A model generated the notes under the pieces. It worked only from the letters and a program-made list of their open reading frames with translations, did not search any database and was not told where the DNA came from. Made by a program: the position numbers and the translations under genes. Source: Methanolinea sp. UBA473 (lineage in GTDB: Archaea > Halobacteriota > Methanomicrobia > Methanomicrobiales > Methanospirillaceae). Taken from it: a DNA stretch of 9,478 nt. The stretch is from contig DAEV01000081.1 in the NCBI GenBank assembly GCA_002509495.1, positions 45,010 to 54,487 of the forward strand, given 5' to 3'. Shown piece after piece: positions 1 through 6,362 of the stretch. Position 1 is the first letter of the stretch; every line of letters begins with the position of its first letter.

Positions 1-449
1 TGACCGTGGTCTGCATGAACAACCAGATCTATGGCATGACCGGCGGGCAGGGCAGCCCCACTACCCCGATAGGGGCTCTCTCCACCACAACACCCTATGG
101 ATCCTCGGAGCCGCCCTTCGACCTCTGCGAGCTTGCCGTTGCAGCGGGTGCAAACTATGTCGCCAGGTGGACGTCCTACCACGTGAAAGAGCTCACAAGG
201 GCGGTTCATACCGGGCTCGAAACTCCCGGTCTCTCGTTTATCGAGACCATGGTACAGTGCCCCACGAACTACGGCCGCCGGAACAAGTTCAAGCAGGTGA
301 TGGACCAGATCGAATACATGAAATCTCATGCAATCCTTCTCCAGAGGTTGCAACGGATGAAGGAGCAGGGCGAACCGATCCCCGGGGATGCCATCGCCCT
401 CGGGGAGTTCGCGAAAAGGAGCAGGACTGCCATGGGGGTGCCGAAATGA
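1..449 (+). CDS. korB: 2-oxoglutarate:ferredoxin oxidoreductase, beta (TPP-binding) subunit, 5'-truncated
   Basis: This is the C-terminal half (about 148 residues) of the thiamine-pyrophosphate subunit of a 2-oxoacid:ferredoxin oxidoreductase; the start lies before the window and the frame is already open at base 3. Near the beginning it has the family's TPP/Mg motif, an NNQIYGMTGGQ segment followed by SPTTP (bases about 21-68), and further on VQCPTNYGRRNKF, typical of KorB-type proteins. The enzyme joins succinyl-CoA, CO2 and reduced ferredoxin to make 2-oxoglutarate, or runs the reverse, in the cytoplasm. Assignment to 2-oxoglutarate rather than pyruvate or branched-chain oxoacids is an inference from motif style and from korC and sucCD directly downstream. 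The stop codon overlaps the korC start as ATGA. KorA should lie upstream, outside the window. Confidence 0.9.
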   Translation, partial: TVVCMNNQIYGMTGGQGSPTTPIGALSTTTPYGSSEPPFDLCELAVAAGANYVARWTSYHVKELTRAVHTGLETPGLSFIETMVQCPTNYGRRNKFKQVMDQIEYMKSHAILLQRLQRMKEQGEPIPGDAIALGEFAKRSRTAMGVPK

Positions 450-985
450 GGCACCAAGTCCGGTTCTCAGGGTTTGGAGGACAGGGAATCATCCTCTCGG
501 CCGTGATCCTTGGCCGGGCCGCAGTGATGTACGATGGCAAATACGCGGTCCAGACCCAGGTATACGGCCCGGAGGCCCGGGGCGGCGCATCGATGAGTGC
601 GGTGATCATCGACGATCAGCCTATCCTCTTTCCGAAAGTCACGAACCCGGATCTCTTCGTAATCATGTCCCAGGAAGGCTTCGAAAAGTACGGAACCCGG
701 GCGGATCCTCATGCGGTCATGCTCCTTGACTCAACCCTTGTCCGATCCCGCCCCGGCTGCAAATTTTTCGAGGTCCCGGCCACCCGCGAGGCCAAGGAGA
801 CCCTCGGGAGGGATATCGTGGCAAACATCATCATGCTGGGGGCTACGGTCAGAGCCACAGGGATCGTGAGCGAGAACGCCATGGAAAAAGCGATCCTGGA
901 CTCGGTCCCCAAGGGCACGGAGTCTCTCAACATAAAAGCCATGAAGCGCGGATTTGACCTGATCGAGAAGGGAGCGGAACCATGA
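446..985 (+). CDS. korC: 2-oxoglutarate:ferredoxin oxidoreductase, gamma subunit
   Basis: A 179-residue protein with the complete POR/KOR gamma domain. It opens with MRHQVRFSGFGGQGIILSA, the glycine-rich family signature, followed by QTQVYGPEARGGASMSAVII at about residues 33-52 and a PDLFVIMSQEGFEKY segment. The length is normal for a separate gamma subunit (about 180). It assembles with KorA and KorB into the oxygen-sensitive 2-oxoglutarate synthase. The frame is open far upstream, but the ATG at 446 is chosen because it begins exactly at the family N-terminus and overlaps the korB stop as ATGA, implying translational coupling. Its own stop overlaps the sucC start in the same way. Function is well supported; exact oxoacid specificity is inferred from context. 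Confidence 0.93.
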   Translation: MRHQVRFSGFGGQGIILSAVILGRAAVMYDGKYAVQTQVYGPEARGGASMSAVIIDDQPILFPKVTNPDLFVIMSQEGFEKYGTRADPHAVMLLDSTLVRSRPGCKFFEVPATREAKETLGRDIVANIIMLGATVRATGIVSENAMEKAILDSVPKGTESLNIKAMKRGFDLIEKGAEP

Positions 986-2067
986 AACTCCTCGAACACG
1001 AAGCAAAAAGCCAATTTTCCAAGTACGGGATCCCGGTGCCGGGAGGCGTCGTGATCCGATCCCAGGAGGAACTGAGTGAAAAGATGAACGAACTTCCGGA
1101 GCAGTTTGTCTTAAAAGCCCAGGTGGAGGTCGGAGGACGCGGAAAGGCAGGCGGGATCCTCATGGCCGGACGGTCGGACGGGGTTGCCATCGCCGGGGAA
1201 CTCTTCAAAAAAGAGATCAAAGGAGTACCCGTGAAAGAGATCCTTGCAGAAGAACGCCTGGAGATACAGCAGGAATTCTACCTCTCCATCGCAGTGGACC
1301 GTTCCTCGAAGCAGGCACTCATCCTGTTTGCCGACGCGGGAGGGGTCGAGATCGAAGCGCTGGCAAAGGAACGCCCCGACGCGGTACGGAAAGCATCGCT
1401 CCCCCTCCTCATACGGGATGTCCCGGCCTTCATGCTGAGGGATCTCATGGGAAAGGCCCCAAAAGAAGTAGGCAAAATCATCAACCAGCTTTACAGGGTT
1501 TTTTGCGAGAAGGATGCAATCCTGGCGGAGATTAATCCCCTGGTCACCACGCCTTCCGGTGTATTTGCCGCGGATGCCAAGCTGATCATCGACGATAACG
1601 CATTGGCACGCCAGGGGATCACGCAGAACCGGGATCTCACCGAGCGGGAGCGGGAGGCCGAACGGCACGGGTTCTCGTATGTCGAATTGTCCGGCGATAT
1701 CGGGGTCATCGGGAACGGGGCCGGGTTAACCATGGCCACCCTCGACCTGATCGAGTACTACGACGGGAGGGCCGCCAATTTTCTCGATGTGGGAGGAGGC
1801 GCCGACCAGGAGAGGGTCATGCATGCCGTCAGGCTCGTGGCGGGGGACCCCTCGGTGAAGGTCATCGTGGTGAATCTCCTCGGGGGGATAACCCGTTGCG
1901 ACGAGGTTGCCAGGGGGGTCATCGCGGCGGGGATCACGCAGCAGGTCATCGTCCGGCTTGCAGGGACCAACGAGGCGGAAGGAAAGCAGATACTGGCCGG
2001 CAGCGGTTACCGGATGCTGGACTCCATGGAGCAGGCCGTCAAGGCGGCCGTGGAGGCGGTCCGATGA
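982..2067 (+). CDS. sucC: Succinyl-CoA ligase (ADP-forming), beta subunit
   Basis: A 361-residue protein, slightly shorter than the E. coli enzyme (388), as in other archaea. The N-terminal ATP-grasp domain (about 1-215) has the nucleotide-binding loop QVEVGGRGKAGG at about 47-58 and the Mg-binding AEINPLV motif near 182-188, with Asn185 and Asp198 in the positions of the E. coli metal ligands. The C-terminal CoA-ligase domain (about 225-361) carries GNGAGLTMATLD, FLDVGGGAD, NLLGGITRCDEVA and RLAGTNEAEG. With SucD it makes succinyl-CoA from succinate, CoA and a nucleoside triphosphate. Here it very likely feeds succinyl-CoA to the Kor enzyme encoded just upstream. The start overlaps the korC stop and the stop overlaps the sucD start, both as ATGA. 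ATP versus GTP preference cannot be read reliably. Confidence 0.95.
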   Translation: MKLLEHEAKSQFSKYGIPVPGGVVIRSQEELSEKMNELPEQFVLKAQVEVGGRGKAGGILMAGRSDGVAIAGELFKKEIKGVPVKEILAEERLEIQQEFYLSIAVDRSSKQALILFADAGGVEIEALAKERPDAVRKASLPLLIRDVPAFMLRDLMGKAPKEVGKIINQLYRVFCEKDAILAEINPLVTTPSGVFAADAKLIIDDNALARQGITQNRDLTEREREAERHGFSYVELSGDIGVIGNGAGLTMATLDLIEYYDGRAANFLDVGGGADQERVMHAVRLVAGDPSVKVIVVNLLGGITRCDEVARGVIAAGITQQVIVRLAGTNEAEGKQILAGSGYRMLDSMEQAVKAAVEAVR

Positions 2068-2930
2068 TCTACGGAGACAAACATACCGGGGTCATCGTGC
2101 AGGGCGCAACCGGCAAGCAGGGTGCGTTCCACATAGCCCTGATGAACGAGTATGCCCGTCAGGTGGGTGGGAAGGGAGTGGTTGCAGGTGTCACTCCCGG
2201 CAAAGCGGGCCAGGAGATCCACGGAGTCCCGGTGTACAACAGCATTCGCGATGCTTTGAAAGATTATGACGCCAGCGCTCAGGTAATCTTCGTCCCAGCG
2301 GCTGCAGCGGGCGATTCCATCATGGAGGCCGCCAGCGCGGGCATCTCCCTCGTGGTGGCCATCACCGAACATATCCCCGTACACGACACCATGAGGGCGA
2401 TCGAGTTCGCCAAGCTCCACGACTGCGCAGTGGTCGGCCCGAACTGCCCCGGTCTTCTCTCACCCGGAGAGATCAAACTCGGGATCATGCCCGTCCACCT
2501 CTCTGCCCGGGGGCACATCGGGGTGATCTCCCGAAGCGGTACGCTCACCTACGAGATTGTGGACCAGCTTACAAGAGCGGGCCTCGGCCAGAGCACGATC
2601 GTGGGAATCGGGGGAGATCCCGTGATCGGCCAGACATTTTCAGATGTCCTCGCCCGGTTCGAGGACGATCCGCAGACAAAGGCAGCGGTGATCATCGGCG
2701 AGGTTGGCGGAGGTCTGGAAGAGGAAGGAGCCCGCTCGACGGATCTCCCGCTCGTCGCCTACATTGCAGGGATCTCGGCCCCGCCTGAGAAGCGGATGGG
2801 ACATGCAGGGGCGATCATCGAGGGAGGGGAAGGCGATGCACGCTCGAAGATTGCCCGGCTGAAAGCAATCGGAGTACCTGTGGCGTCCCGGCCTTCCGAG
2901 GTCCCCCGCCTGATCAGGGAACTGGTATAG
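2064..2930 (+). CDS. sucD: Succinyl-CoA ligase (ADP-forming), alpha subunit
   Basis: A 288-residue protein, the usual length for SucD. It starts with a CoA-binding Rossmann domain (VIVQGATGKQGAFH at about 10-23; VAGVTPGKAGQ near 40-50) and contains VVGPNCPGLLSPGE, the ISRSGTLTYE loop and IGGDPVIGQTF. The phosphohistidine loop GHAGAIIEGGEG places the catalytic histidine at about residue 247, equivalent to His246 of E. coli SucD. It forms a heteromer with SucC; the phosphohistidine relays phosphate between nucleotide and succinate. The frame is open further upstream, but ATG 2064 fits the family N-terminus and overlaps the sucC stop as ATGA. This is the last gene of the kor-suc cluster. A small GC-rich inverted repeat sits on its stop codon, but no U-tract follows directly. 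Confidence 0.95.
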   Translation: MIYGDKHTGVIVQGATGKQGAFHIALMNEYARQVGGKGVVAGVTPGKAGQEIHGVPVYNSIRDALKDYDASAQVIFVPAAAAGDSIMEAASAGISLVVAITEHIPVHDTMRAIEFAKLHDCAVVGPNCPGLLSPGEIKLGIMPVHLSARGHIGVISRSGTLTYEIVDQLTRAGLGQSTIVGIGGDPVIGQTFSDVLARFEDDPQTKAAVIIGEVGGGLEEEGARSTDLPLVAYIAGISAPPEKRMGHAGAIIEGGEGDARSKIARLKAIGVPVASRPSEVPRLIRELV

Positions 2931-3017
2931 CCGGAACCCGGCCACCCCCGGAGGACCCTGGAAACAATTTATGCCAGCAGAGAGAAAAAATGAAGAGTAC
3001 CTCGAACAGGAGAGAGA
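2931..3017 (+). promoter_or_regulatory. Intergenic spacer with weak TATA-like element and RBS
   Basis: The 87 bases between sucD and the next gene begin with a short GCCGG/CCGGC inverted repeat (2930-2942, 3-base loop) at the sucD stop. An A/T-rich patch, AAACAATTTATG (2962-2973), stands out from GC-rich surroundings and could be a weak TATA box. If so, transcription would start near 2995, giving a short leader. A GGAG ribosome-binding site at 3009-3012 lies five bases before the ATG at 3018. The absence of a strong U-tract after sucD means read-through from the kor-suc operon is also possible. Confidence 0.3.
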
Positions 3018-3881
3018 ATGACAAAATACTCTGATACAGGCACGAACCCTTCCGCGATTGACGAGGAACCGGAAGGTCCCGCACGTTACCTTCAGCCGGG
3101 AGAGGAACTCCTGATCCTGACCCCCGACATCCAGATTAAAAAGTTCAGGTTCGACAGCTATCTCACCGATCGCCGCCTATTCCTCATCGACCAGAACGAG
3201 AAACGGCCCGGTGTCACCGCCAAGGAGATCCCCCGTCCTTCGATCGTGGATGCATTCGTCGAGCACTCGTCAACCCAGGAGCCGGTTCTCGTCATCTCCA
3301 TCCGGACATCGGATGATGATATCAGGACCATGAAGATGATATTCGTGCATACGGGGAAAGACCGCGTTGAGGAGGCGGAGGAATGGGTCCACCTGATCCA
3401 TCGCGGGCAGGACACCGGCACCTCCCAGGGAACCTCCGGCAGTGGCCCCGCAATCGTGACCGCGGCAACTTCCCCTGAGGTCAGATCCCTCTCCGAGACG
3501 ATGGTCTTCCCGACGCCCAGGAAGCCGGAACCGGTCCCGATCAGTGAACCCGTGAAGCCCCCGGAACCGGATAATACCCGTATCGTCGCAAAGGAGCGAT
3601 CCGCCGAGCCGCATCCCGTATCCCAGCCCCCGTCCCTATCACAGACCCAGATGCTCTTCTGCCACCATTGCGGACATCGTATCCCCCCGAACGCCAATTT
3701 CTGCCCCTACTGCGGAACACGGATGCACGGGAACACCCAGGGCCAGGAGCGCCCTGGACAACTCCCTCCCCAGCCTCCTGCCAGGGCACCGGCTCCTGCG
3801 AAAACACCCGATGAGCCCAAGCCTGCCGAGAAGAAGGAGAAGAAGAAGGGTTGGGCTTCAAGGTTATTCGGGAGAAAGTGA
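3018..3881 (+). CDS. Uncharacterised protein: PH-like domain, disordered linker, zinc ribbon, basic tail
   Basis: A 287-residue soluble protein without signal peptide or membrane segments. Residues about 24-130 resemble the short PH-like domains found in many archaeal and bacterial proteins: a PGEELLIL start, a YLTDRRLFLID strand pair, several beta-type strands, and a final helix EEAEEWVHLIHRG. Residues about 131-210 are rich in Pro, Ser and Thr and likely disordered. A zinc-ribbon motif follows, with Cys215-x2-Cys218 and Cys229-x2-Cys232 (FCHHCGH and FCPYCGTRM). The tail (about 240-287) is Pro/Ala-rich and ends with lysine clusters and WASRLFGRK. The domain reading is by pattern and the function is unknown; a scaffold or binding role is a guess. 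It has its own RBS, is separated by 87 bases from sucD, and converges with the methyltransferase gene. Confidence 0.8.
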   Translation: MTKYSDTGTNPSAIDEEPEGPARYLQPGEELLILTPDIQIKKFRFDSYLTDRRLFLIDQNEKRPGVTAKEIPRPSIVDAFVEHSSTQEPVLVISIRTSDDDIRTMKMIFVHTGKDRVEEAEEWVHLIHRGQDTGTSQGTSGSGPAIVTAATSPEVRSLSETMVFPTPRKPEPVPISEPVKPPEPDNTRIVAKERSAEPHPVSQPPSLSQTQMLFCHHCGHRIPPNANFCPYCGTRMHGNTQGQERPGQLPPQPPARAPAPAKTPDEPKPAEKKEKKKGWASRLFGRK

Positions 3882-3919
3882 TTTTTCCTTTTCTTCCGTT
3901 CCGTTCATCATCTTTTTTT
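3882..3919 (+). terminator. U-rich archaeal-type terminator
   Basis: Directly after the stop of the PH-like/zinc-ribbon gene come pyrimidine-rich runs, five T at 3882-3886 and seven T at 3913-3919, with little hairpin potential. Archaeal transcription commonly ends at such U-tracts. The next gene is convergent on the other strand, so a stop here makes sense. No matching T-run for the minus-strand gene is present in the 49-base gap. Confidence 0.45.
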
Positions 3920-3930
3920 GATTGAATCGA

Positions 3931-4992
3931 TTAATCGTCGTGGTTCTTCTCCGCGATCACCATCCTTACGCGGGACTCGCGGTGGTAATCGTCGCGGATA
4001 TCCGTCTCTTCGATCACGGTGAGACCTTCGCGGTCGAGGGCTTCCCTGTATTCCGGGGTCATGAACGGCTGGTCCCGGGTGCGGCTCGCTCCCTTCTCCT
4101 CCTCCCCCGACAGCGCCCAGAGTTGGTTTTCCAGTGCAAGGGCCGGATCGGCCGGCTCGTGGCCCATCGACTGGACATTCACGAATATCCCCCCCGGGTT
4201 CAGCGCGGCTGAAATGCGGGGTACCATTTCAACCCGTTTTCCACTTGGATTGGACGAGGAGAAGATAAGGTCGTATTCCTTTCCGAATTCGTTTATGAAA
4301 AAATTGCCTGGCATGACGAAGACACGTTCCGCCGCATCGTAACCTGCGATGTACTGCTCCGTCAACCGGGTCACATAAGGGAGGTCGAAGACCCACGCCC
4401 GAAGGTCCGGATTCGCACCTGCAAGCGCGATAGCATAGAGCCCGTGCCCCCCTCCAAGGTCGATCATCCTTCGGAACGAAGGAAAATCCGGAAGGCGGAT
4501 AATTTCCCGGACTGTTCGCTGCAGGCGGCCGCACAGGGCATTCTCGGCCATCGCCGGGAGACTCATCTCTCCGAAGAACTTTTCAGTCGGGTAGGTGACG
4601 GGGCCCTCCTTCAGGATCCTGGGAAGATTTATCCAGAAATCGCGGGCATGCCTTTCCGTCTTCCCCACGTAACCGGTCTGGTGGTAGGGTGACGAGGAGA
4701 CGAGATAGAGATCCGCCAGGGGGGTGTTCCGGTATCGCCCGTTTTCTTCTGAAAGGAGCCCGAGACTGGAGAGAAGAGAGCAGAGGGATTCCGTCGCGGT
4801 GCTTCCTGTTCCGATCAAATACGCGAGTTCGTCCGGTGTCCTGGGTACGGCGAGGTGATCGAAGAGAGCCAGGGTAACCGCAGCCTGCATGGCAGTGATG
4901 TGGGCAAGACCCTGCATCCCACGGTCGATCAGGTTGAACAATGCCCCCGGATCAATCGGCGGTTCGTCGAAAAGTTCCCTTCCTGTTTGCAT
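3931..4992 (-). CDS. SAM-dependent class I methyltransferase, COMT-like family
   Basis: A protein of 353 residues (360 from an upstream ATG at 5013). The N-terminal part is a winged-helix dimerisation domain (ITAMQAAVTLALFDHLA, then RTPDELAYLIGTG and SLLSSLGLLSEENGRYRNT). The C-terminal Rossmann domain binds SAM through motif I DLGGGHGLYAIAL (from residue 178) and the acidic end of strand 2, VFDLP (Asp203). NPGGIFVN is the usual post-III region. This arrangement matches the O-methyltransferase family that includes hydroxyneurosporene and acetylserotonin methyltransferases. The HDW-type motif that normally supplies the catalytic base is absent; the aligned stretch reads FSSSNPSGKR. Substrate and even acceptor atom are therefore unknown. 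The start at 4992 is preferred because AAGGAGGA lies seven bases before it. The gene is divergent from mat, which makes its cofactor. Confidence 0.85.
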   Translation of the reverse strand: MQTGRELFDEPPIDPGALFNLIDRGMQGLAHITAMQAAVTLALFDHLAVPRTPDELAYLIGTGSTATESLCSLLSSLGLLSEENGRYRNTPLADLYLVSSSPYHQTGYVGKTERHARDFWINLPRILKEGPVTYPTEKFFGEMSLPAMAENALCGRLQRTVREIIRLPDFPSFRRMIDLGGGHGLYAIALAGANPDLRAWVFDLPYVTRLTEQYIAGYDAAERVFVMPGNFFINEFGKEYDLIFSSSNPSGKRVEMVPRISAALNPGGIFVNVQSMGHEPADPALALENQLWALSGEEEKGASRTRDQPFMTPEYREALDREGLTVIEETDIRDDYHRESRVRMVIAEKNHDD

Positions 4993-4999
4993 TCCAATG

Positions 5000-5007
5000 T
5001 CCTCCTT
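5000..5007 (-). promoter_or_regulatory. Ribosome binding site deciding the methyltransferase start
   Basis: On the minus strand AAGGAGGA ends seven bases before the ATG at 4992-4990, an ideal Shine-Dalgarno placement. The frame's first ATG (5013-5011) lies upstream of this site and has no comparable motif at good spacing, so the longer reading probably adds seven untranslated residues. Confidence 0.65.
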
Positions 5008-5028
5008 GTTCATCCATCACGTTGTACG

Positions 5029-5036
5029 GTTATATG
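5029..5036 (-). promoter_or_regulatory. TATA-like promoter element for the methyltransferase gene
   Basis: CATATAAC on the minus strand is the clearest TATA-like element upstream of the methyltransferase. With the usual archaeal spacing of about 25 bases, transcription would begin near 5007, which falls after the first ATG and just at the Shine-Dalgarno site. This agrees with the start at 4992. The element reads GTTATATG on the plus strand and could in principle work that way, but it is far from mat. Confidence 0.4.
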
Positions 5037-5046
5037 CCCTGCGGGA

Positions 5047-5069
5047 GGGGGCGGGAAGATCCGTCCCCC
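5047..5069. repeat. Strong inverted repeat in the mat/methyltransferase divergent promoter region
   Basis: GGGGGCGG (5047-5054) and CCG-T-CCCCC (5061-5069) can form an eight-pair stem with one bulged T and the six-base loop GAAGAT. It lies between the two outward-facing TATA-like elements. From the predicted start sites neither transcript would contain it, so it is more likely a protein-binding site than an RNA switch, although an earlier start for mat would place it in the leader. Function is unproven. Confidence 0.5.
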
Positions 5070-5111
5070 GGACCACTGACCGGAAAGGAATGATTATCTC
5101 TATTCCCGTCG

Positions 5112-5124
5112 TTTTTTTTAATAG
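5112..5124 (+). promoter_or_regulatory. TATA-like promoter element for mat and the his genes
   Basis: Eight T followed by AATAG is an A/T-rich island in GC-rich sequence. Archaeal spacing would put the transcription start near 5145, giving a leader of about 15 bases with GAGGGAT (5149-5155) as the ribosome-binding site before the TTG start at 5160. Confidence 0.45.
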
Positions 5125-5159
5125 ATTAGAAAACTCGTCTCACCGACCGAGGGATTCCC

Positions 5160-6362
5160 TTGAAGAGAAATATCAAGATCGAAGCACTGCACCAGATCCC
5201 GCTGGAACAACAGCAGATCGAGCTCGTGGAACGGAAATGTCTCGGGCACCCGGACAGTCTGGCCGACGGAATTGCCGAGTCGATTTCCAGGGCGCTCTCC
5301 ATGGCATACCTGGAAGAATTCGGGGCAATCCTGCACCACAACACGGATCAGGGGGAGATCGTTGCCGGGGAATCGATGCCCAAGTATGGCGGCGGCAAAG
5401 TCATCAAGCCGGTTTACATCCTCCTGGACGGCAGAGCTACCAGGCATTTCGATGGGACCAATATCCCGACCGACGCCATCGCTGTCGAGACTGCCCGCAA
5501 GTACCTCAGGACAACCCTGCCCAACCTGAACCTCGAGCGGGATGTGATCGTGGACTGCCGCCTGGGGACAGGATCCACTGATCTCCGGGACGTGTTCAAG
5601 CCCTGCCAGGGAACCGCCCCGCGTGCAAACGATACATCGTTCGGGGTGGGCCATGCCCCCTTCTCAGAGACCGAGACCATCGTCAAGGCGGTGAGTGCCT
5701 ATATCGACGGGGAATTCAGGCCGCGGCACCCCGTGGTAGGCCAGGACATCAAGATCATGGGGCTTCGCGACGGGAACAGCATCACCCTTACGCTCGGCTG
5801 TGCGATGGTGGACCGGTACTGCTCCGGGCTTGCCGAATACATCGAGTGCAAGGATGTCCTCCAGGAGCATATCCTGAAGGTAGCAAAAAAGCATACCAAC
5901 CGGAACCTGGTGATAGACGTCAACACAGCCGACGATATCGATACAGGGAGTGTGTTCCTTACGGTTACCGGAACTTCCGCAGAGATGGGCGATGACGGAT
6001 CGGTGGGGAGGGGCAACCGGTGCAACGGGCTGATCACCCCGAACCGTCCCATGAGCATGGAAGCGACGTCAGGTAAAAACCCCATCAACCACATCGGGAA
6101 GATCTACAATGTCCTCTCCACCGAGCTTGCGACCGACTGCGTCCATAAAGTGGACGGGATCGAGGAGATCTATATCCGGCTCCTGTCCCAGATAGGCAAG
6201 CCCATCGATCAGCCTCTGGTAGCCAGTGTCCAGATTCTGCCGAAGCCCAAGGCAGACATGAAGAAACTGAGTTCGGAAGTGGAGGCCATCGTGAACGAAG
6301 GGCTGGCCGACATCACCTGCATCACCGAGAAGATCGTACGTGGCGAGATCAAGACCTTCTGA
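5160..6362 (+). CDS. mat: S-adenosylmethionine synthetase, archaeal type
   Basis: A 400-residue protein of the archaeal MAT family, which is very divergent from bacterial MetK and usually about 400 residues long. It makes S-adenosylmethionine from methionine and ATP in the cytoplasm. Signature segments are CLGHPDSLADGIAESISRAL (28-47), HHNTDQGEI (59-67), GRATRHFDGTNIPTDAIAVE (91-110), DCRLGTGSTDLRDVF (132-146), APRANDTSFGVGHAPFSETE (153-172), GLRDGNSITLTLG (201-213) and GSVGRGNRCNGLITPNRPMSM (from 280). The start is TTG: no ATG exists at the family N-terminus, and a GAGGGAT ribosome-binding site lies five bases upstream. It is first in a probable operon with hisG, hisA and hisB and is divergent from a methyltransferase gene. 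SAM is needed for many methylations and radical-SAM reactions in methanogens. Confidence 0.96.
   Translation: MKRNIKIEALHQIPLEQQQIELVERKCLGHPDSLADGIAESISRALSMAYLEEFGAILHHNTDQGEIVAGESMPKYGGGKVIKPVYILLDGRATRHFDGTNIPTDAIAVETARKYLRTTLPNLNLERDVIVDCRLGTGSTDLRDVFKPCQGTAPRANDTSFGVGHAPFSETETIVKAVSAYIDGEFRPRHPVVGQDIKIMGLRDGNSITLTLGCAMVDRYCSGLAEYIECKDVLQEHILKVAKKHTNRNLVIDVNTADDIDTGSVFLTVTGTSAEMGDDGSVGRGNRCNGLITPNRPMSMEATSGKNPINHIGKIYNVLSTELATDCVHKVDGIEEIYIRLLSQIGKPIDQPLVASVQILPKPKADMKKLSSEVEAIVNEGLADITCITEKIVRGEIKTF

Noticed and set aside
167..445. N-terminal extension of korC from the ATG at 167
   Set aside because: The upstream segment overlaps korB in another frame and has no family similarity; KorC begins at 446 with its glycine-rich signature.
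1896..2063. N-terminal extension of sucD from 1896
   Set aside because: It lies inside sucC in another frame and is Gly/Arg-rich noise; ATG 2064 matches the SucD family start and the ATGA overlap.
3928..3937. Palindrome CGATTAATCG at the end of the methyltransferase gene
   Set aside because: Ten bases overlapping a stop codon in an A/T-rich junction is expected by chance; no second copy or context supports a regulatory role.
5047..5069. SAM riboswitch upstream of mat
   Set aside because: The stem is a simple inverted repeat with no multi-helix SAM-riboswitch layout, and it probably lies upstream of the transcription start.
4889..5581. A 230-codon plus-strand frame crossing the divergent promoter region into mat
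   Set aside because: Its first part is antisense to the methyltransferase and its last part is out of frame with clear MAT motifs; composition is Arg/Pro-rich and it looks like no family.
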